Assembly: GCA_002425245.1 (NCBI GenBank)
Contig: DILW01000186.1
Location: 1 to 7,721 of the forward strand
Source: Betaproteobacteria bacterium UBA5582
GTDB lineage: Bacteria > Pseudomonadota > Gammaproteobacteria > Burkholderiales > Rhodocyclaceae
Reading direction: 5' to 3'
Length of the DNA: 7,721 bases
Numbering within the stretch: the first letter of the stretch is position 1; each line of letters opens with the position of its first letter. This document shows positions 1-6,157 of this stretch, piece by piece. The notes under the pieces were generated by a model that saw only the letters and a list, made by a program, of their open reading frames with translations, was not told where the DNA came from and did no database searches. Position numbers and translations under genes: made by a program.

Positions 1-635
1 GCCAGCCAGCGCGGCTGACAGGCAGGCGGCGTCGGCAGCGCCTCGATCCGGTCGACCAGCGCGGCGATTGCCGCCTTGAGTTCGCTGGAATAATCGACCT
101 CGACGCTGGCCTGCGGCGGGTTGGCGCAGGCGGCGAGGATGGCCGCCTTGAGCTGGTCGATGCCCTTGCCTTCAGAGGCAATGACCGGCACCACCGGGCA
201 GCCCAGGCGCCGCGACAAGGCGTCGATATCGACGCGAATGCCCTTGGCTTCGGCCATGTCGGTCATGTTCAGGACCAGCATCAGCGGCAGGCCCATTTCG
301 GCCAGTTGCAGGGTCAGGTAGAGGTTGCGTTCGAGGTTGGAAGCATCGACGATGTTGATCACCAGGTCGGCTTCGCCGGTATGCACGAAATCGCGGGCGA
401 CGCGCTCGTCGAGCGAGACTTCGCGGTCGACGACATCGAGCGAATAGGTGCCGGGCAGGTCGATGACTTCGACGTGATGATCCCTGAAGCGATACTCGCC
501 GCTCTTCTTCTCGACGGTTACGCCGGGCCAGTTGCCGACGCGCTGCTTGGCCCCGGTCAGGGCGTTGAACAGCGTGGTCTTGCCGCAGTTCGGGTTGCCG
601 ACCAGGGCGATGCTGTGCTCGGTGTTGCTCGCCAT
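1..635 (-). CDS. feoB: FeoB ferrous iron transporter, N-terminal G-domain (3' end outside window)
   Basis: FeoB is the inner-membrane Fe(II) permease; its cytosolic N-terminal GTPase domain controls uptake. The 211 complete codons visible are essentially that G-domain and the start of the helical linker. G1 is GNPNCGKT (residues 13-20), G2 is Thr40 in the NWPGVTVEKK stretch typical of FeoB, G3 is DLPG (59-62), G4 is NMTD (123-126) and a G5-like ASEGKG lies at 153-158. The membrane part lies beyond base 1, so completeness cannot be judged. The ATG overlaps the feoA stop by one base (TGATG), which implies translational coupling, and GGAG just upstream serves as the Shine-Dalgarno. It is the last visible gene of the hemP-tonB-exbBD-feo run. 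Identification is firm from the motifs. Confidence 0.97.
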   Translation of the reverse strand, partial: MASNTEHSIALVGNPNCGKTTLFNALTGAKQRVGNWPGVTVEKKSGEYRFRDHHVEVIDLPGTYSLDVVDREVSLDERVARDFVHTGEADLVINIVDASNLERNLYLTLQLAEMGLPLMLVLNMTDMAEAKGIRVDIDALSRRLGCPVVPVIASEGKGIDQLKAAILAACANPPQASVEVDYSSELKAAIAALVDRIEALPTPPACQPRWL

Positions 636-865
636 CACAACTCCTCCACCAGAACGCCGGCGGCTTCCTCCTTGCGCAGCGACAGCTGGCTGCCGCGGAC
701 GCGGATTTCGACCGGGTCACCCATCGGGGCGACTCGGAGAACGGCAATCTCGCATCCCGGGGTCAGGCCCATGGTCAGCAGTTTGCGGCGATAGGCGGTA
801 CCGGTTTCGGTGAAGCCGGTGATTTTGGCTTTGGCGCCGACCTGGAGCGTTCCCAATGTGCTCAT
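635..865 (-). CDS. feoA: FeoA, SH3-like Feo accessory protein (copy adjacent to feoB)
   Basis: A 76-residue protein with the classical FeoA pattern: a short basic N-terminus, then YRRKLLTMGLTPG (residues about 25-37), APMGDPVEIRVRG (46-58) and LSLRKEEA near the end. FeoA is a small cytosolic SH3-fold protein needed for FeoB-dependent Fe(II) uptake and thought to act on the FeoB G-domain. Its length is normal for the family. The start is supported by AGGGAG (minus strand, bases 879-874) eight bases before the ATG. Its stop overlaps the feoB start, so the two are probably translated in a fixed ratio. It follows a second, divergent feoA by 29 bases. Of the two copies this one looks more like the enterobacterial type. 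Confidence 0.94.
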   Translation of the reverse strand: MSTLGTLQVGAKAKITGFTETGTAYRRKLLTMGLTPGCEIAVLRVAPMGDPVEIRVRGSQLSLRKEEAAGVLVEEL

Positions 866-894
866 TTTTTGTTCTCCCTGGATTTTCTGTTCTG

Positions 895-1137
895 TCAGGT
901 GGCGCTTTCGGTCACCATGATCCGGTGCGCCATGCCGCCGCCCAGGGCAAAGCGGGTTTCCCCGCGCATGACGACGATGCCGGCGCCCTCGCGCTGGCAG
1001 ATCTTGAGTTCGGCGCCGACGTTGATCCCCATTTCGGTCATCCGTCGGTCCAGCCCCTGGCCGCCGGCCAGGGAGACGACGCGAACGAGCATGCCGGCGT
1101 TGCTCATGCTCAGGGGAAAGGATTTGAGTGGGGTCAT
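895..1137 (-). CDS. feoA: Second FeoA-family protein
   Basis: An 80-residue FeoA-family protein that differs from its neighbour. The core is GQGLDRRMTEMGINVG (about residues 26-41) followed by REGAGIVVMRGETRFALGGG (49-68) and a terminal MAHRIMV. The glycine/methionine turn (EMGI..G) and the RGE.RFALG strand are the SH3-like FeoA hallmarks. Tandem dissimilar feoA genes before feoB occur in several proteobacteria and may divide the work of FeoA, for example one copy for the G-domain and one for another partner; that is inference. The start at 1137 has only a weak Shine-Dalgarno; an internal ATG at residue 11 or 16 is possible and would give a product closer to the usual length of about 70-75. 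Confidence 0.9.
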   Translation of the reverse strand: MTPLKSFPLSMSNAGMLVRVVSLAGGQGLDRRMTEMGINVGAELKICQREGAGIVVMRGETRFALGGGMAHRIMVTESAT

Positions 1138-1162
1138 GGCGTTCGTCCGTTGATTTGGCGGG

Positions 1163-1885
1163 TCAGAATTCCCAGGCCAGGCCGGCCTGGCCGAAACTGC
1201 GGTCGTTGCCGCGGCCGACGGCGCCCGATACCTTGAGTCCGTCGATGATCTCGTAGCGCAGGCCGATTGCCTTGTCCGGGCGGCGGTGCTCTTCGCCGAA
1301 GGTTTCGACGGTCAGTTGCAGGCTGTCCAGCAGCGGGAACTCGTAACCGATCCCCCAGGTGCCGACGGTGTCGCTGTCGCCCTGGGCCCGGGTGCGGGCG
1401 GCGCCGAGGTTGATGTGCGCCACCTGGCCGTTCTCCAGCCGGTAGGAGGCCAGGGCGCTGGCCGAGTAGCTGCGCTCGGTGAATTTCTGCGGCGTCTCGC
1501 GGTCGTTGATGCGGGTGCGGCCGTAGTCGAAACGCGCGCCGAGTGACCAGCCGGTTTCATTCTGGTAAGGCACCCACTTGGCCCCGAAACCGACGCCGCG
1601 GGAGCGGCTGTCGGGATCGGTGGCGCGGTCGGTGGCACGGGCAAGGCCGATTTCCATTTCCAGGTTTTCCAGAAAACTGAAGCCGAACAACAGTTCGCCC
1701 CCACGTTCCCGGTCGTCCCGGCTGAGAACGCCTTCGAGCTTCATTCCGCCTTTGTCCAGCGTGCCGGCATCGTCTACGTTCATCGGGCCCTCGGCGTGTG
1801 CCGGGGGAAGAAGCAGGAAGCCGGTCGTGATCAGAACGGTCAAGCGGGCTGGGAGATTATTCAAAGCGTTTTTTACTGTGTTCAT
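1163..1885 (-). CDS. Small outer-membrane beta-barrel protein of unknown function
   Basis: A 240-residue exported protein. A signal peptide is plain: basic start, a hydrophobic LTVLITTGFLLLPP segment and a cleavage site AHA|EG after residue 31. The mature part has alternating hydrophobic/polar strands with many aromatic and glycine residues, and ends in ...GLAWEF; the terminal phenylalanine is the usual signal for BAM-assisted insertion. With about 209 mature residues it could form a barrel of roughly 8-12 strands. It has no TonB box or plug domain, so it is not a TonB-dependent receptor. The opening GPMNVDDAGTLDKGGMKLEG recalls PF13557-type 'MetA-pathway' barrels, but I cannot assign a family securely. 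GAGG lies five bases before the ATG. It sits 36 bases after exbD and 25 before feoA, so it is probably co-transcribed with both. A role as a diffusion pore or envelope partner of the iron system is inference. Confidence 0.82.
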   Translation of the reverse strand: MNTVKNALNNLPARLTVLITTGFLLLPPAHAEGPMNVDDAGTLDKGGMKLEGVLSRDDRERGGELLFGFSFLENLEMEIGLARATDRATDPDSRSRGVGFGAKWVPYQNETGWSLGARFDYGRTRINDRETPQKFTERSYSASALASYRLENGQVAHINLGAARTRAQGDSDTVGTWGIGYEFPLLDSLQLTVETFGEEHRRPDKAIGLRYEIIDGLKVSGAVGRGNDRSFGQAGLAWEF

Positions 1886-1921
1886 GTGGGCCTCGAGGCA
1901 GGGGTTGGGACTACATGATAA

Positions 1922-2347
1922 TCAGGGTTGGCCCGCAGCTGGCTGGGTAACGAAGCCGATCTTGCTCAGACCGGCCCGGCGGGCGGCGCTCATGGTCTCG
2001 GCGACGGCTTCGTAGCGGCTGTCGCGGTCGGCCTTGAGGTGCAGTTCGACGTTGGCGTCCTGCGCCACCGCTTCGCGGAAGCGGCCTTCCAGGGTGGCGG
2101 GATCGACTGCTTCGCTGCCAATGTGGACCTTGTTGTCGGCAGTGATCGATACCTGCAGGGTCATCGGTTTTTCCGGGGTGGGCGTGCTCGATGCGCGCGG
2201 CAGGTCGACCTTGACCGAATGCGTCATCAGCGGCGCCGTGATCATGAAGATGATCAGCAGTACCAGCATCACGTCGATCAGCGGGACCATGTTGATTTCC
2301 GCGGTCGGCATCTGGTTGCCGCCGTTACTGAATGTTCCGATGCCCAT
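1922..2347 (-). CDS. exbD: ExbD, TonB-motor inner-membrane subunit
   Basis: ExbD forms, with ExbB, the proton channel that energises TonB. The 141-residue protein has a short cytosolic N-terminus, one membrane helix at about residues 21-40 in the motif NMVPLIDVMLVLLIIFMI with the essential aspartate at residue 25, and a periplasmic ExbD/TolR domain (about 45-137; LQVSITADNKVHIG, LHLKADRDSRYEAVAETM). The start is set at 2347 because the longer frame to 2437 lies inside exbB; this ATG is one base after the exbB stop and has GGAG nine bases upstream. Family length is typical. The ExbD type and its place next to TonB favour ExbD over TolR. Confidence 0.95.
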   Translation of the reverse strand: MGIGTFSNGGNQMPTAEINMVPLIDVMLVLLIIFMITAPLMTHSVKVDLPRASSTPTPEKPMTLQVSITADNKVHIGSEAVDPATLEGRFREAVAQDANVELHLKADRDSRYEAVAETMSAARRAGLSKIGFVTQPAAGQP

Positions 2348-2348
2348 T

Positions 2349-3095
2349 TCAGGCGGCTCCGGTGGCAGCGCGGACGCGCATCGGGTGGATCTGGGCGCTA
2401 TTGGCGACCAGCGGCTTGCCGACGGTGAAGAAGGCATGCAGGTCGTGGGCGAAAGCGTCGAGATCGGCGTAGATGACGCGGTTGGCGCGGGTGAAGGTGT
2501 TGTAGGCGAACACCGCCGGCAAGGCCACGCCGAGGCCGGCAGCGGTCATGATCAGCGCTTCGCCAACCGGGCCGGCGATCTTCTCCAGCGCTGCCTGGCC
2601 GGTCATGCCGATGGCGATCAGGGCGTGATAAATCCCCCAGACGGTGCCGAACAGGCCGACGAAGGGCGCCGTGGCGCCGGTGGTGGCGAGGAAGGTCAAA
2701 CCGTTTTCCATGCTCGCCTGGGTGGTCGACAGTTGCTGGCGCAGGGCCCGTTCCATCTGCTCGGATGGGTCGAACTGCGAGGCGAGGCGACCGCTGACCG
2801 CTTCGCAGTCGTGGTTGCAGCAGTTGGCCTGGCTGGCCAGTTGGGCGTAGGGACTGTCGTCGGCGGCCGCGCGCAGTTGCTCAATCCCTTCGGAAACGCT
2901 GCTGGCGGCCCAGAAGGCGGGCACGGCTTTGGCCGCCTTGCGCAGGCGCCACCAGTCCCAGGCCTTGGCCAGGATCAGGTACCAGCTGGCAATCGACATG
3001 GCGACGATGAGAATCGCGACCGAATGCGATACGACATCGCCCTGGGCCCACAGGTGGGCAAGGCCGAAGACGTTCTCTTGTGAGGTTTCCTGCAT
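2349..3095 (-). CDS. exbB: ExbB, MotA/TolQ/ExbB proton channel subunit
   Basis: A 248-residue inner-membrane protein with three predicted helices: about 20-44 (SHSVAILIVAMSIASWYLIL), 131-157 and 175-198. The second carries the family hallmark TTGATAPFVGLFGTVWGIYHAL, the third GEALIMTAAGLGVALPAV. It forms the pentameric channel that, with ExbD, uses proton motive force to drive TonB. The cytosolic loop after helix 1 has an unusual Cys cluster (C92, C93, H95, C97). GGAG precedes the ATG by nine bases and the gene starts three bases after the tonB stop. ExbB rather than TolQ is preferred because tonB is directly upstream and no tol genes are present. Confidence 0.95.
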   Translation of the reverse strand: MQETSQENVFGLAHLWAQGDVVSHSVAILIVAMSIASWYLILAKAWDWWRLRKAAKAVPAFWAASSVSEGIEQLRAAADDSPYAQLASQANCCNHDCEAVSGRLASQFDPSEQMERALRQQLSTTQASMENGLTFLATTGATAPFVGLFGTVWGIYHALIAIGMTGQAALEKIAGPVGEALIMTAAGLGVALPAVFAYNTFTRANRVIYADLDAFAHDLHAFFTVGKPLVANSAQIHPMRVRAATGAA

Positions 3096-3098
3096 TTC

Positions 3099-3746
3099 TT
3101 ACTGCTCCAGTTTGAAAATGATGGGGACCAGGACGAAGCTCTGCACCGCCACGTCACCGCGCTTGGCGGGGATGAAGCGCCAGTTGCGAACGGTCTTGAG
3201 GGCCGACTCGTCGAGACGGGTACTGCCTGACGAAGTACGAATCTCGATTTCGTCGGCCGTACCTTGCGGAGTCACCGAAACGCGCAGGACGACCTTGCCT
3301 TCCTCGCCCATCCGGCGGGCCAGCGGCGGATAGGGTGGCGACGGATTGCGCAGGTAATCGGCGTCGAAGCGGGCCTGGCTCAGCGGCGGTGCGGTGGGCG
3401 CCGGAGCGGGTGGCGCTGGTTCGGCGATGGGCGGCGGGGCAAGCGGCGCATTTTCGGCCGGCGCCTGGCTGGCGGTGGTTTCCAGTACCGGGGTCGGGGC
3501 CTTGGGTTGGGGCAACGGTTTGCGCACCACTGGCTCGGGTTTCGCCATGGGCAGCGGCTTGGCCTCCGGTGGGGCTTCGAGTTCCGGCGCCGGCAACAGG
3601 TCGACGATCAGCGGCATTTCCATTATCTGCGGCGCCACCGTTTTGGCTGCCAGTGCCAACAGCACGACGCCGACGTGCAGGCCGATGACGATGCTCAGCA
3701 GGCCGCTACGGCGGCTTGTTGTTGGTCGGGAGAAGGCGTAACTCAT
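3099..3746 (-). CDS. tonB: TonB energy transducer
   Basis: A 215-residue TonB. One N-terminal membrane anchor (about residues 15-35; SIVIGLHVGVVLLALAAK) includes the conserved histidine H24. A long proline/alanine-rich periplasmic spacer (about 50-122, with EP/KP and APPAP repeats) follows, then a C-terminal TonB domain (about 130-215) with YLRNPSPPYPPLARRMGEEG, VVLRVSVTPQG and ALKTVRNWRFIPA. The protein carries energy from ExbB/ExbD to outer-membrane receptors. No receptor is encoded in this window. The start lacks a visible Shine-Dalgarno and there is no in-frame alternative upstream; a ten-base perfect palindrome lies just before the ATG (see the leader entry). Its position in hemP-tonB-exbB-exbD order is common in betaproteobacteria. 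Confidence 0.94.
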   Translation of the reverse strand: MSYAFSRPTTSRRSGLLSIVIGLHVGVVLLALAAKTVAPQIMEMPLIVDLLPAPELEAPPEAKPLPMAKPEPVVRKPLPQPKAPTPVLETTASQAPAENAPLAPPPIAEPAPPAPAPTAPPLSQARFDADYLRNPSPPYPPLARRMGEEGKVVLRVSVTPQGTADEIEIRTSSGSTRLDESALKTVRNWRFIPAKRGDVAVQSFVLVPIIFKLEQ

Positions 3747-3851
3747 GGTTCGAAGCTTCGGTTGGGCCCGTACCGCCAGGAAAAAAACCCTTGGCTTGCT
3801 GGCCGTGAGGCGGGCTGGCTACGGGAAAGGTCTTGCAACGGAGAGAAAAAA
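3747..3851 (-). promoter_or_regulatory. hemP-tonB intercistronic leader with T-tract and palindrome
   Basis: These 105 bases are the only sizeable gap in the hemP-to-feo run. On the transcribed strand they carry six T right after the hemP stop, a weak GGC/GCC hairpin followed by AAGGG and seven T (bases 3787-3781), then the perfect palindrome CGAAGCTTCG (3760-3751) four bases before the tonB ATG, where a Shine-Dalgarno should be. The arrangement could partly terminate transcription after hemP or fold over the tonB start. The terminator stem is too short to call with confidence. No promoter-like pair was seen. Confidence 0.3.
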
Positions 3852-4031
3852 TTATTTGGTCAGGATCAGTTTGTTTTCGCGGGTGACGCGCAACAGATAG
3901 CGCTGGCCCGCGTGTTCGATTTCGACGGTGTTGGCGCCTTGCAGTATCTGCTCGCTGTCCACGCGCGGCAGGGCGGTCGTGTTTGCTGGCGTCGGAGCGG
4001 CTGGCGAATTGGGCTTCGGCGAGGTGTTCAT
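3852..4031 (-). CDS. hemP: HemP/HmuP-type hemin uptake protein
   Basis: A 59-residue protein of the HemP family (PF10636). The N-terminal half is Pro/Ala/Asn-rich and probably disordered; the C-terminal part has the family core: VDSEQILQG (about 24-32), VEIEHAGQRYLLRVTRENKLILTK (36-59). HemP homologues are short Fur-controlled proteins needed for haem utilisation in several proteobacteria, where a regulatory (co-activator) role has been described. No haem receptor or haem ABC transporter is visible here. The ATG at 4031 is chosen although its Shine-Dalgarno is poor: the frame stays open to an ATG at 4094, but that lies upstream of the -35 element, so the longer form could not be made from this promoter. 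The N-terminal residues of the long form also do not look like HemP. Confidence 0.93.
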   Translation of the reverse strand: MNTSPKPNSPAAPTPANTTALPRVDSEQILQGANTVEIEHAGQRYLLRVTRENKLILTK

Positions 4032-4060
4032 GAAATTGGCAAATGAAGATTGATGATGCA

Positions 4061-4092
4061 ATTTTACGCAAACAAGAACGATTGTCAATAAC
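4061..4092 (-). promoter_or_regulatory. hemP promoter overlapped by a Fur-box-like operator
   Basis: On the minus strand TTGACA (4088-4083, a perfect -35), a 16-base spacer and TAAAAT (4066-4061, five of six -10 bases) form a sigma-70 promoter with an expected start near 4054, giving a leader of about 22 bases to hemP. The 19-mer GTTATTGACAATCGTTCTT (4092-4074) matches 13 of 19 positions of the classical Fur box and covers the -35. Repression by Fe-Fur in iron-replete cells is the expected consequence. It begins only 15 bases after the DUF2325 stop, so hemP and the genes after it can be expressed both from here and by read-through. Confidence 0.72.
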
Positions 4093-4106
4093 ATTCGTGT
4101 TGGCGC

Positions 4107-5372
4107 TTATTCGTTCGTGCTGACCTGATCAATTGCGCGGCCGAAACTGGAAACGCCGGCGGAGCGGATAAACAAGCAGGGTTTGCCGGTGCGCCGGCAT
4201 TGTTCCTTGACCCGCCAGTAGGCGTTATGACTGATGCAGCCGGCCTGACAGATGACCACGTCGGCGGCGGACAGGGCGCTGTCGATGCGGTGCAGGCTTT
4301 CTTCCAGGCCGCCGTCGTGGTGCATGAAGCGCCCGCCCGATTGCTCGACCACCTGTCGATAGGCGTCAACCGCGCCGGTGCGTCCGCCAACGCAGAGTAC
4401 GCACTTGCCGGAGAGCTTTTCCGGGTCGCCTGCCGGCGTTTCGGTCAGCGGGTCGTCGGCGATCAACTGGTTGATCGTCTCCTCCGCGTGGCGAAGGCGC
4501 TGGCGCAATTGCCACATCTCGCTCTCTTGTCCTGCCGCTTCGGCGGTTAGCGCTATGCATCGGGCCTCGGCATCGGCGGCACGGCGTGCCAGGGCCTGGC
4601 GGTCCTTGAGGTCGGGCAGTGTGTCGCGCAGTTGCGCCAGTTGCCCGGCCTGACTGGCGATCATCGCGTCGCGGCCGGCCAGTTCTGCCCGCAGCTCGAT
4701 CACCCGCTGACCCAGGGCCTGGGTTTCGCTGGATTTCTCCTGGCGCAGGGACTCGTTTTCCTGGCGCGCTTTTTCCAGTTGCTGTCTGAGCGACAGGTTC
4801 TCCGCCTTGAGCGATTTCAGCGTCTTCAGGTCAGCCCGCGTGCCGGTGCCGACCTGGTGCTGGATCATGTGAATGTCGCCGTATACCTCGTGTTCCAGCG
4901 TCGCATCGCAGGCCGGGTGGGTCCATGTTGCCCACAGCGCGGCGGGAATCTCGATGCCGCTGCCGGTCGCCTCGCGCCAAAGCTTGCGCAGCGCGCCGAC
5001 TTCCTTGGCCGCGGCAAAACGACGGATCACCGGCTGATAGCGCTTTTCCAGCTGCTTCTGCAGCAGCTCTGCCAGCCGGCTGCGCACCTCGCAACTGCCC
5101 ACGGCGGTCGTGTGCAGGACAAAGTCAGTGGTGTCGGCGGGAAAGTGCATCACTTTCTTCATCAGCCCGCGCAGTTCGGTGACATCGAAGCAGGTGCCGA
5201 TGAGCGGACAATGAAACTTGTGCGGGATCTCCCACAGTTTGCGCCTCCGGCTGAGTTGCTGCATCTCGGGTGGCAGGCTCGGTGCGACGTTGATCATCGA
5301 TTCGAGCATTTGCAGTGGGCGGGGGCTGGATACAAAACTGCCGCCGGCAACGTGGTAAGGAAAATCGGCCAT
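4107..5372 (-). CDS. DUF2325-domain protein with central coiled coil and His/Cys-rich N-terminal half
   Basis: A 421-residue cytosolic protein (no signal or membrane segment). The C-terminal domain (about 322-412) is DUF2325 (PF10087): CVLCVGGR, then FMHHDGG (349-355), ADVVICQ (370-376), CISHNAYWRVKEQCRR (379-394) and a final SSFGRAI. The fold is probably a small Rossmann-like domain; no biochemical activity is known to me. Residues about 180-305 are heptad-rich coiled coil. The N-terminal half has H51-x2-H54-C55-x5-C61, and H152, C155, H161, H168 and H172 around GDIHMIQHQ, a possible metal or haem site (inference). The start at 5372 has GGAG seven bases upstream; an extension to 5444 has no good ribosome site. 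The 138 bases between this gene and the coiled-coil gene before it contain no promoter or gene that I can support. Read-through would carry transcription toward hemP. Confidence 0.93.
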   Translation of the reverse strand: MADFPYHVAGGSFVSSPRPLQMLESMINVAPSLPPEMQQLSRRRKLWEIPHKFHCPLIGTCFDVTELRGLMKKVMHFPADTTDFVLHTTAVGSCEVRSRLAELLQKQLEKRYQPVIRRFAAAKEVGALRKLWREATGSGIEIPAALWATWTHPACDATLEHEVYGDIHMIQHQVGTGTRADLKTLKSLKAENLSLRQQLEKARQENESLRQEKSSETQALGQRVIELRAELAGRDAMIASQAGQLAQLRDTLPDLKDRQALARRAADAEARCIALTAEAAGQESEMWQLRQRLRHAEETINQLIADDPLTETPAGDPEKLSGKCVLCVGGRTGAVDAYRQVVEQSGGRFMHHDGGLEESLHRIDSALSAADVVICQAGCISHNAYWRVKEQCRRTGKPCLFIRSAGVSSFGRAIDQVSTNE

Positions 5373-5510
5373 GGTCGGACTCCGGAATGGCATTGCAAGA
5401 AACAGGAATGGCCAGTCGCTGCTCGAACCGCAGCGCAAGATCATGGCCTTCCGATCATTGAAATGGCTGGCTGGCGTCGGGCTGGCTAGCTGGAAGCGAG
5501 GGTGAGACGC

Positions 5511-5957
5511 TCAGTGTTCGATGTGGTGGCTGGCGCGCTGACACAAGCGGAAGGCGAGGTCGTCGCGCTCCCGGGCCAGGCGCTCGCATTCGCGGTGCGC
5601 AGCGCAGATGGTCTTGTCCAGGTGCCAGATGCGTTGGGCGGCGACGATCAGCTGTTCGTTGGCTTCCCTGAGAGCCATCAACTGCTGGCCCAGCTCGATG
5701 ATTGCCTGGCCGGATTCGAGCTGGGCGATGCGAGCACGCTGGTTGCCGGACTGTGTTTCCAGTAAGGCGATACGGTTGGCCTGGTCGATGCTGCGGGCGG
5801 CATTGAGCGTAATCATCCGCTTCTGGCTGCTTCTTGCTTTTTGCAGGGCGCGCCGCAGTGCGGCGTTTTCGTTTTCCAGCGCCTGCAGACGAGCGTCGGC
5901 AGCGCTTTCCTCGGGTTCCTTTTCCAGGATGGCGCGGTTCTCAAGCGGCGCAAGCAT
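5511..5957 (-). CDS. Coiled-coil protein with His/Cys-rich C-terminal end, unknown function
   Basis: I do not recognise a named family. The 148-residue product is almost all helix with heptad repeats (about 20-45 and 58-136; ALENENAALRRALQKA, RIALLETQSGNQRARIAQLE), rich in Glu, Arg, Leu, Ala and Gln, with no signal peptide or membrane helix. The last 31 residues hold C118, H121, C124, C139 and the tail SHHIEH, which could bind a metal (inference). Start 5957 is chosen because AGGAG lies seven bases upstream; the frame extends to 6065 but that part overlaps the preceding gene. The first 17 bases overlap the end of that gene, so translation is probably coupled. Its coiled coil resembles in style the central part of the DUF2325 protein encoded next, so the two may associate; that is a guess from context. 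Confidence 0.85.
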   Translation of the reverse strand: MLAPLENRAILEKEPEESAADARLQALENENAALRRALQKARSSQKRMITLNAARSIDQANRIALLETQSGNQRARIAQLESGQAIIELGQQLMALREANEQLIVAAQRIWHLDKTICAAHRECERLARERDDLAFRLCQRASHHIEH

Positions 5958-6147
5958 GCTGGTACTCCTGTGCATGGCCGAGACGCAGGCTGGCACGTTC
6001 GCACAGTTCCCGGGTTTCGTTGTCGATATCCTGATCGCACAGATGGTCGAGCAGGCGGGCGGCATGGAGGGCGGACTGGCGGCAACCTGTCTCTTCGTGG
6101 ATCAGGACCAGGCTCAGGGTCGCCGCCCAGAGGTTGTTGGCAGGCAT
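5941..6147 (-). CDS. Small helical Cys/His-containing protein, unknown function
   Basis: A 68-residue protein, likely cytosolic and all-helical (LWAATLSLVLIHEETG, ALHAARLLDHLCDQ, ETRELCERASLRLGHAQE). It has four cysteines (22, 37, 49, 66) and five histidines (17, 28, 35, 58, 64), a high proportion for its size. The start is well supported by GAGGAG six bases before the ATG; that Shine-Dalgarno is made partly from the stop codon of the 24-codon gene before it (TGAGGAG). Its 3' end overlaps the coiled-coil gene by 17 bases. I do not recognise the family. Position as the second gene behind a Fur-type promoter suggests an iron-starvation role, for instance metal handling or binding to the neighbouring coiled-coil protein. 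Confidence 0.82.
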   Translation of the reverse strand: MPANNLWAATLSLVLIHEETGCRQSALHAARLLDHLCDQDIDNETRELCERASLRLGHAQEYQHACAA

Positions 6148-6157
6148 CGTCTACTCC

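Noticed and set aside
1915..1924. ATGATAATCA at the exbD stop, resembling the middle of a Fur box
   Set aside because: Only the central ten bases match; the flanks do not (11 of 19 overall), and no promoter accompanies it.
2348..2437. ExbD start at 2437, inside exbB
   Set aside because: The added residues have no ExbD resemblance; the ATG at 2347 follows the exbB stop by one base and has a ribosome site.
306..4046. Long open frames on the plus strand opposite feoB, exbD/exbB and tonB/hemP (up to 349 codons)
   Set aside because: They lie antisense to well-identified genes, show low-complexity Gly/Arg/Ala-rich products with no motifs, and are the expected by-product of GC-rich third positions.
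4032..4094. Longer HemP starting at 4094 with a hydrophobic N-terminus
   Set aside because: That ATG lies upstream of the -35 and within the Fur-like region, and HemP proteins do not carry such an extension.
5373..5444. N-terminal extension of the DUF2325 gene to an ATG at 5444
   Set aside because: No properly spaced ribosome site at 5444 or at the intermediate ATG 5393, whereas GGAG stands seven bases before the ATG at 5372.
5941..6065. Extension of the coiled-coil gene to an ATG at 6065
   Set aside because: It would overlap most of the 68-residue gene; the ATG at 5957 has AGGAG at correct spacing.
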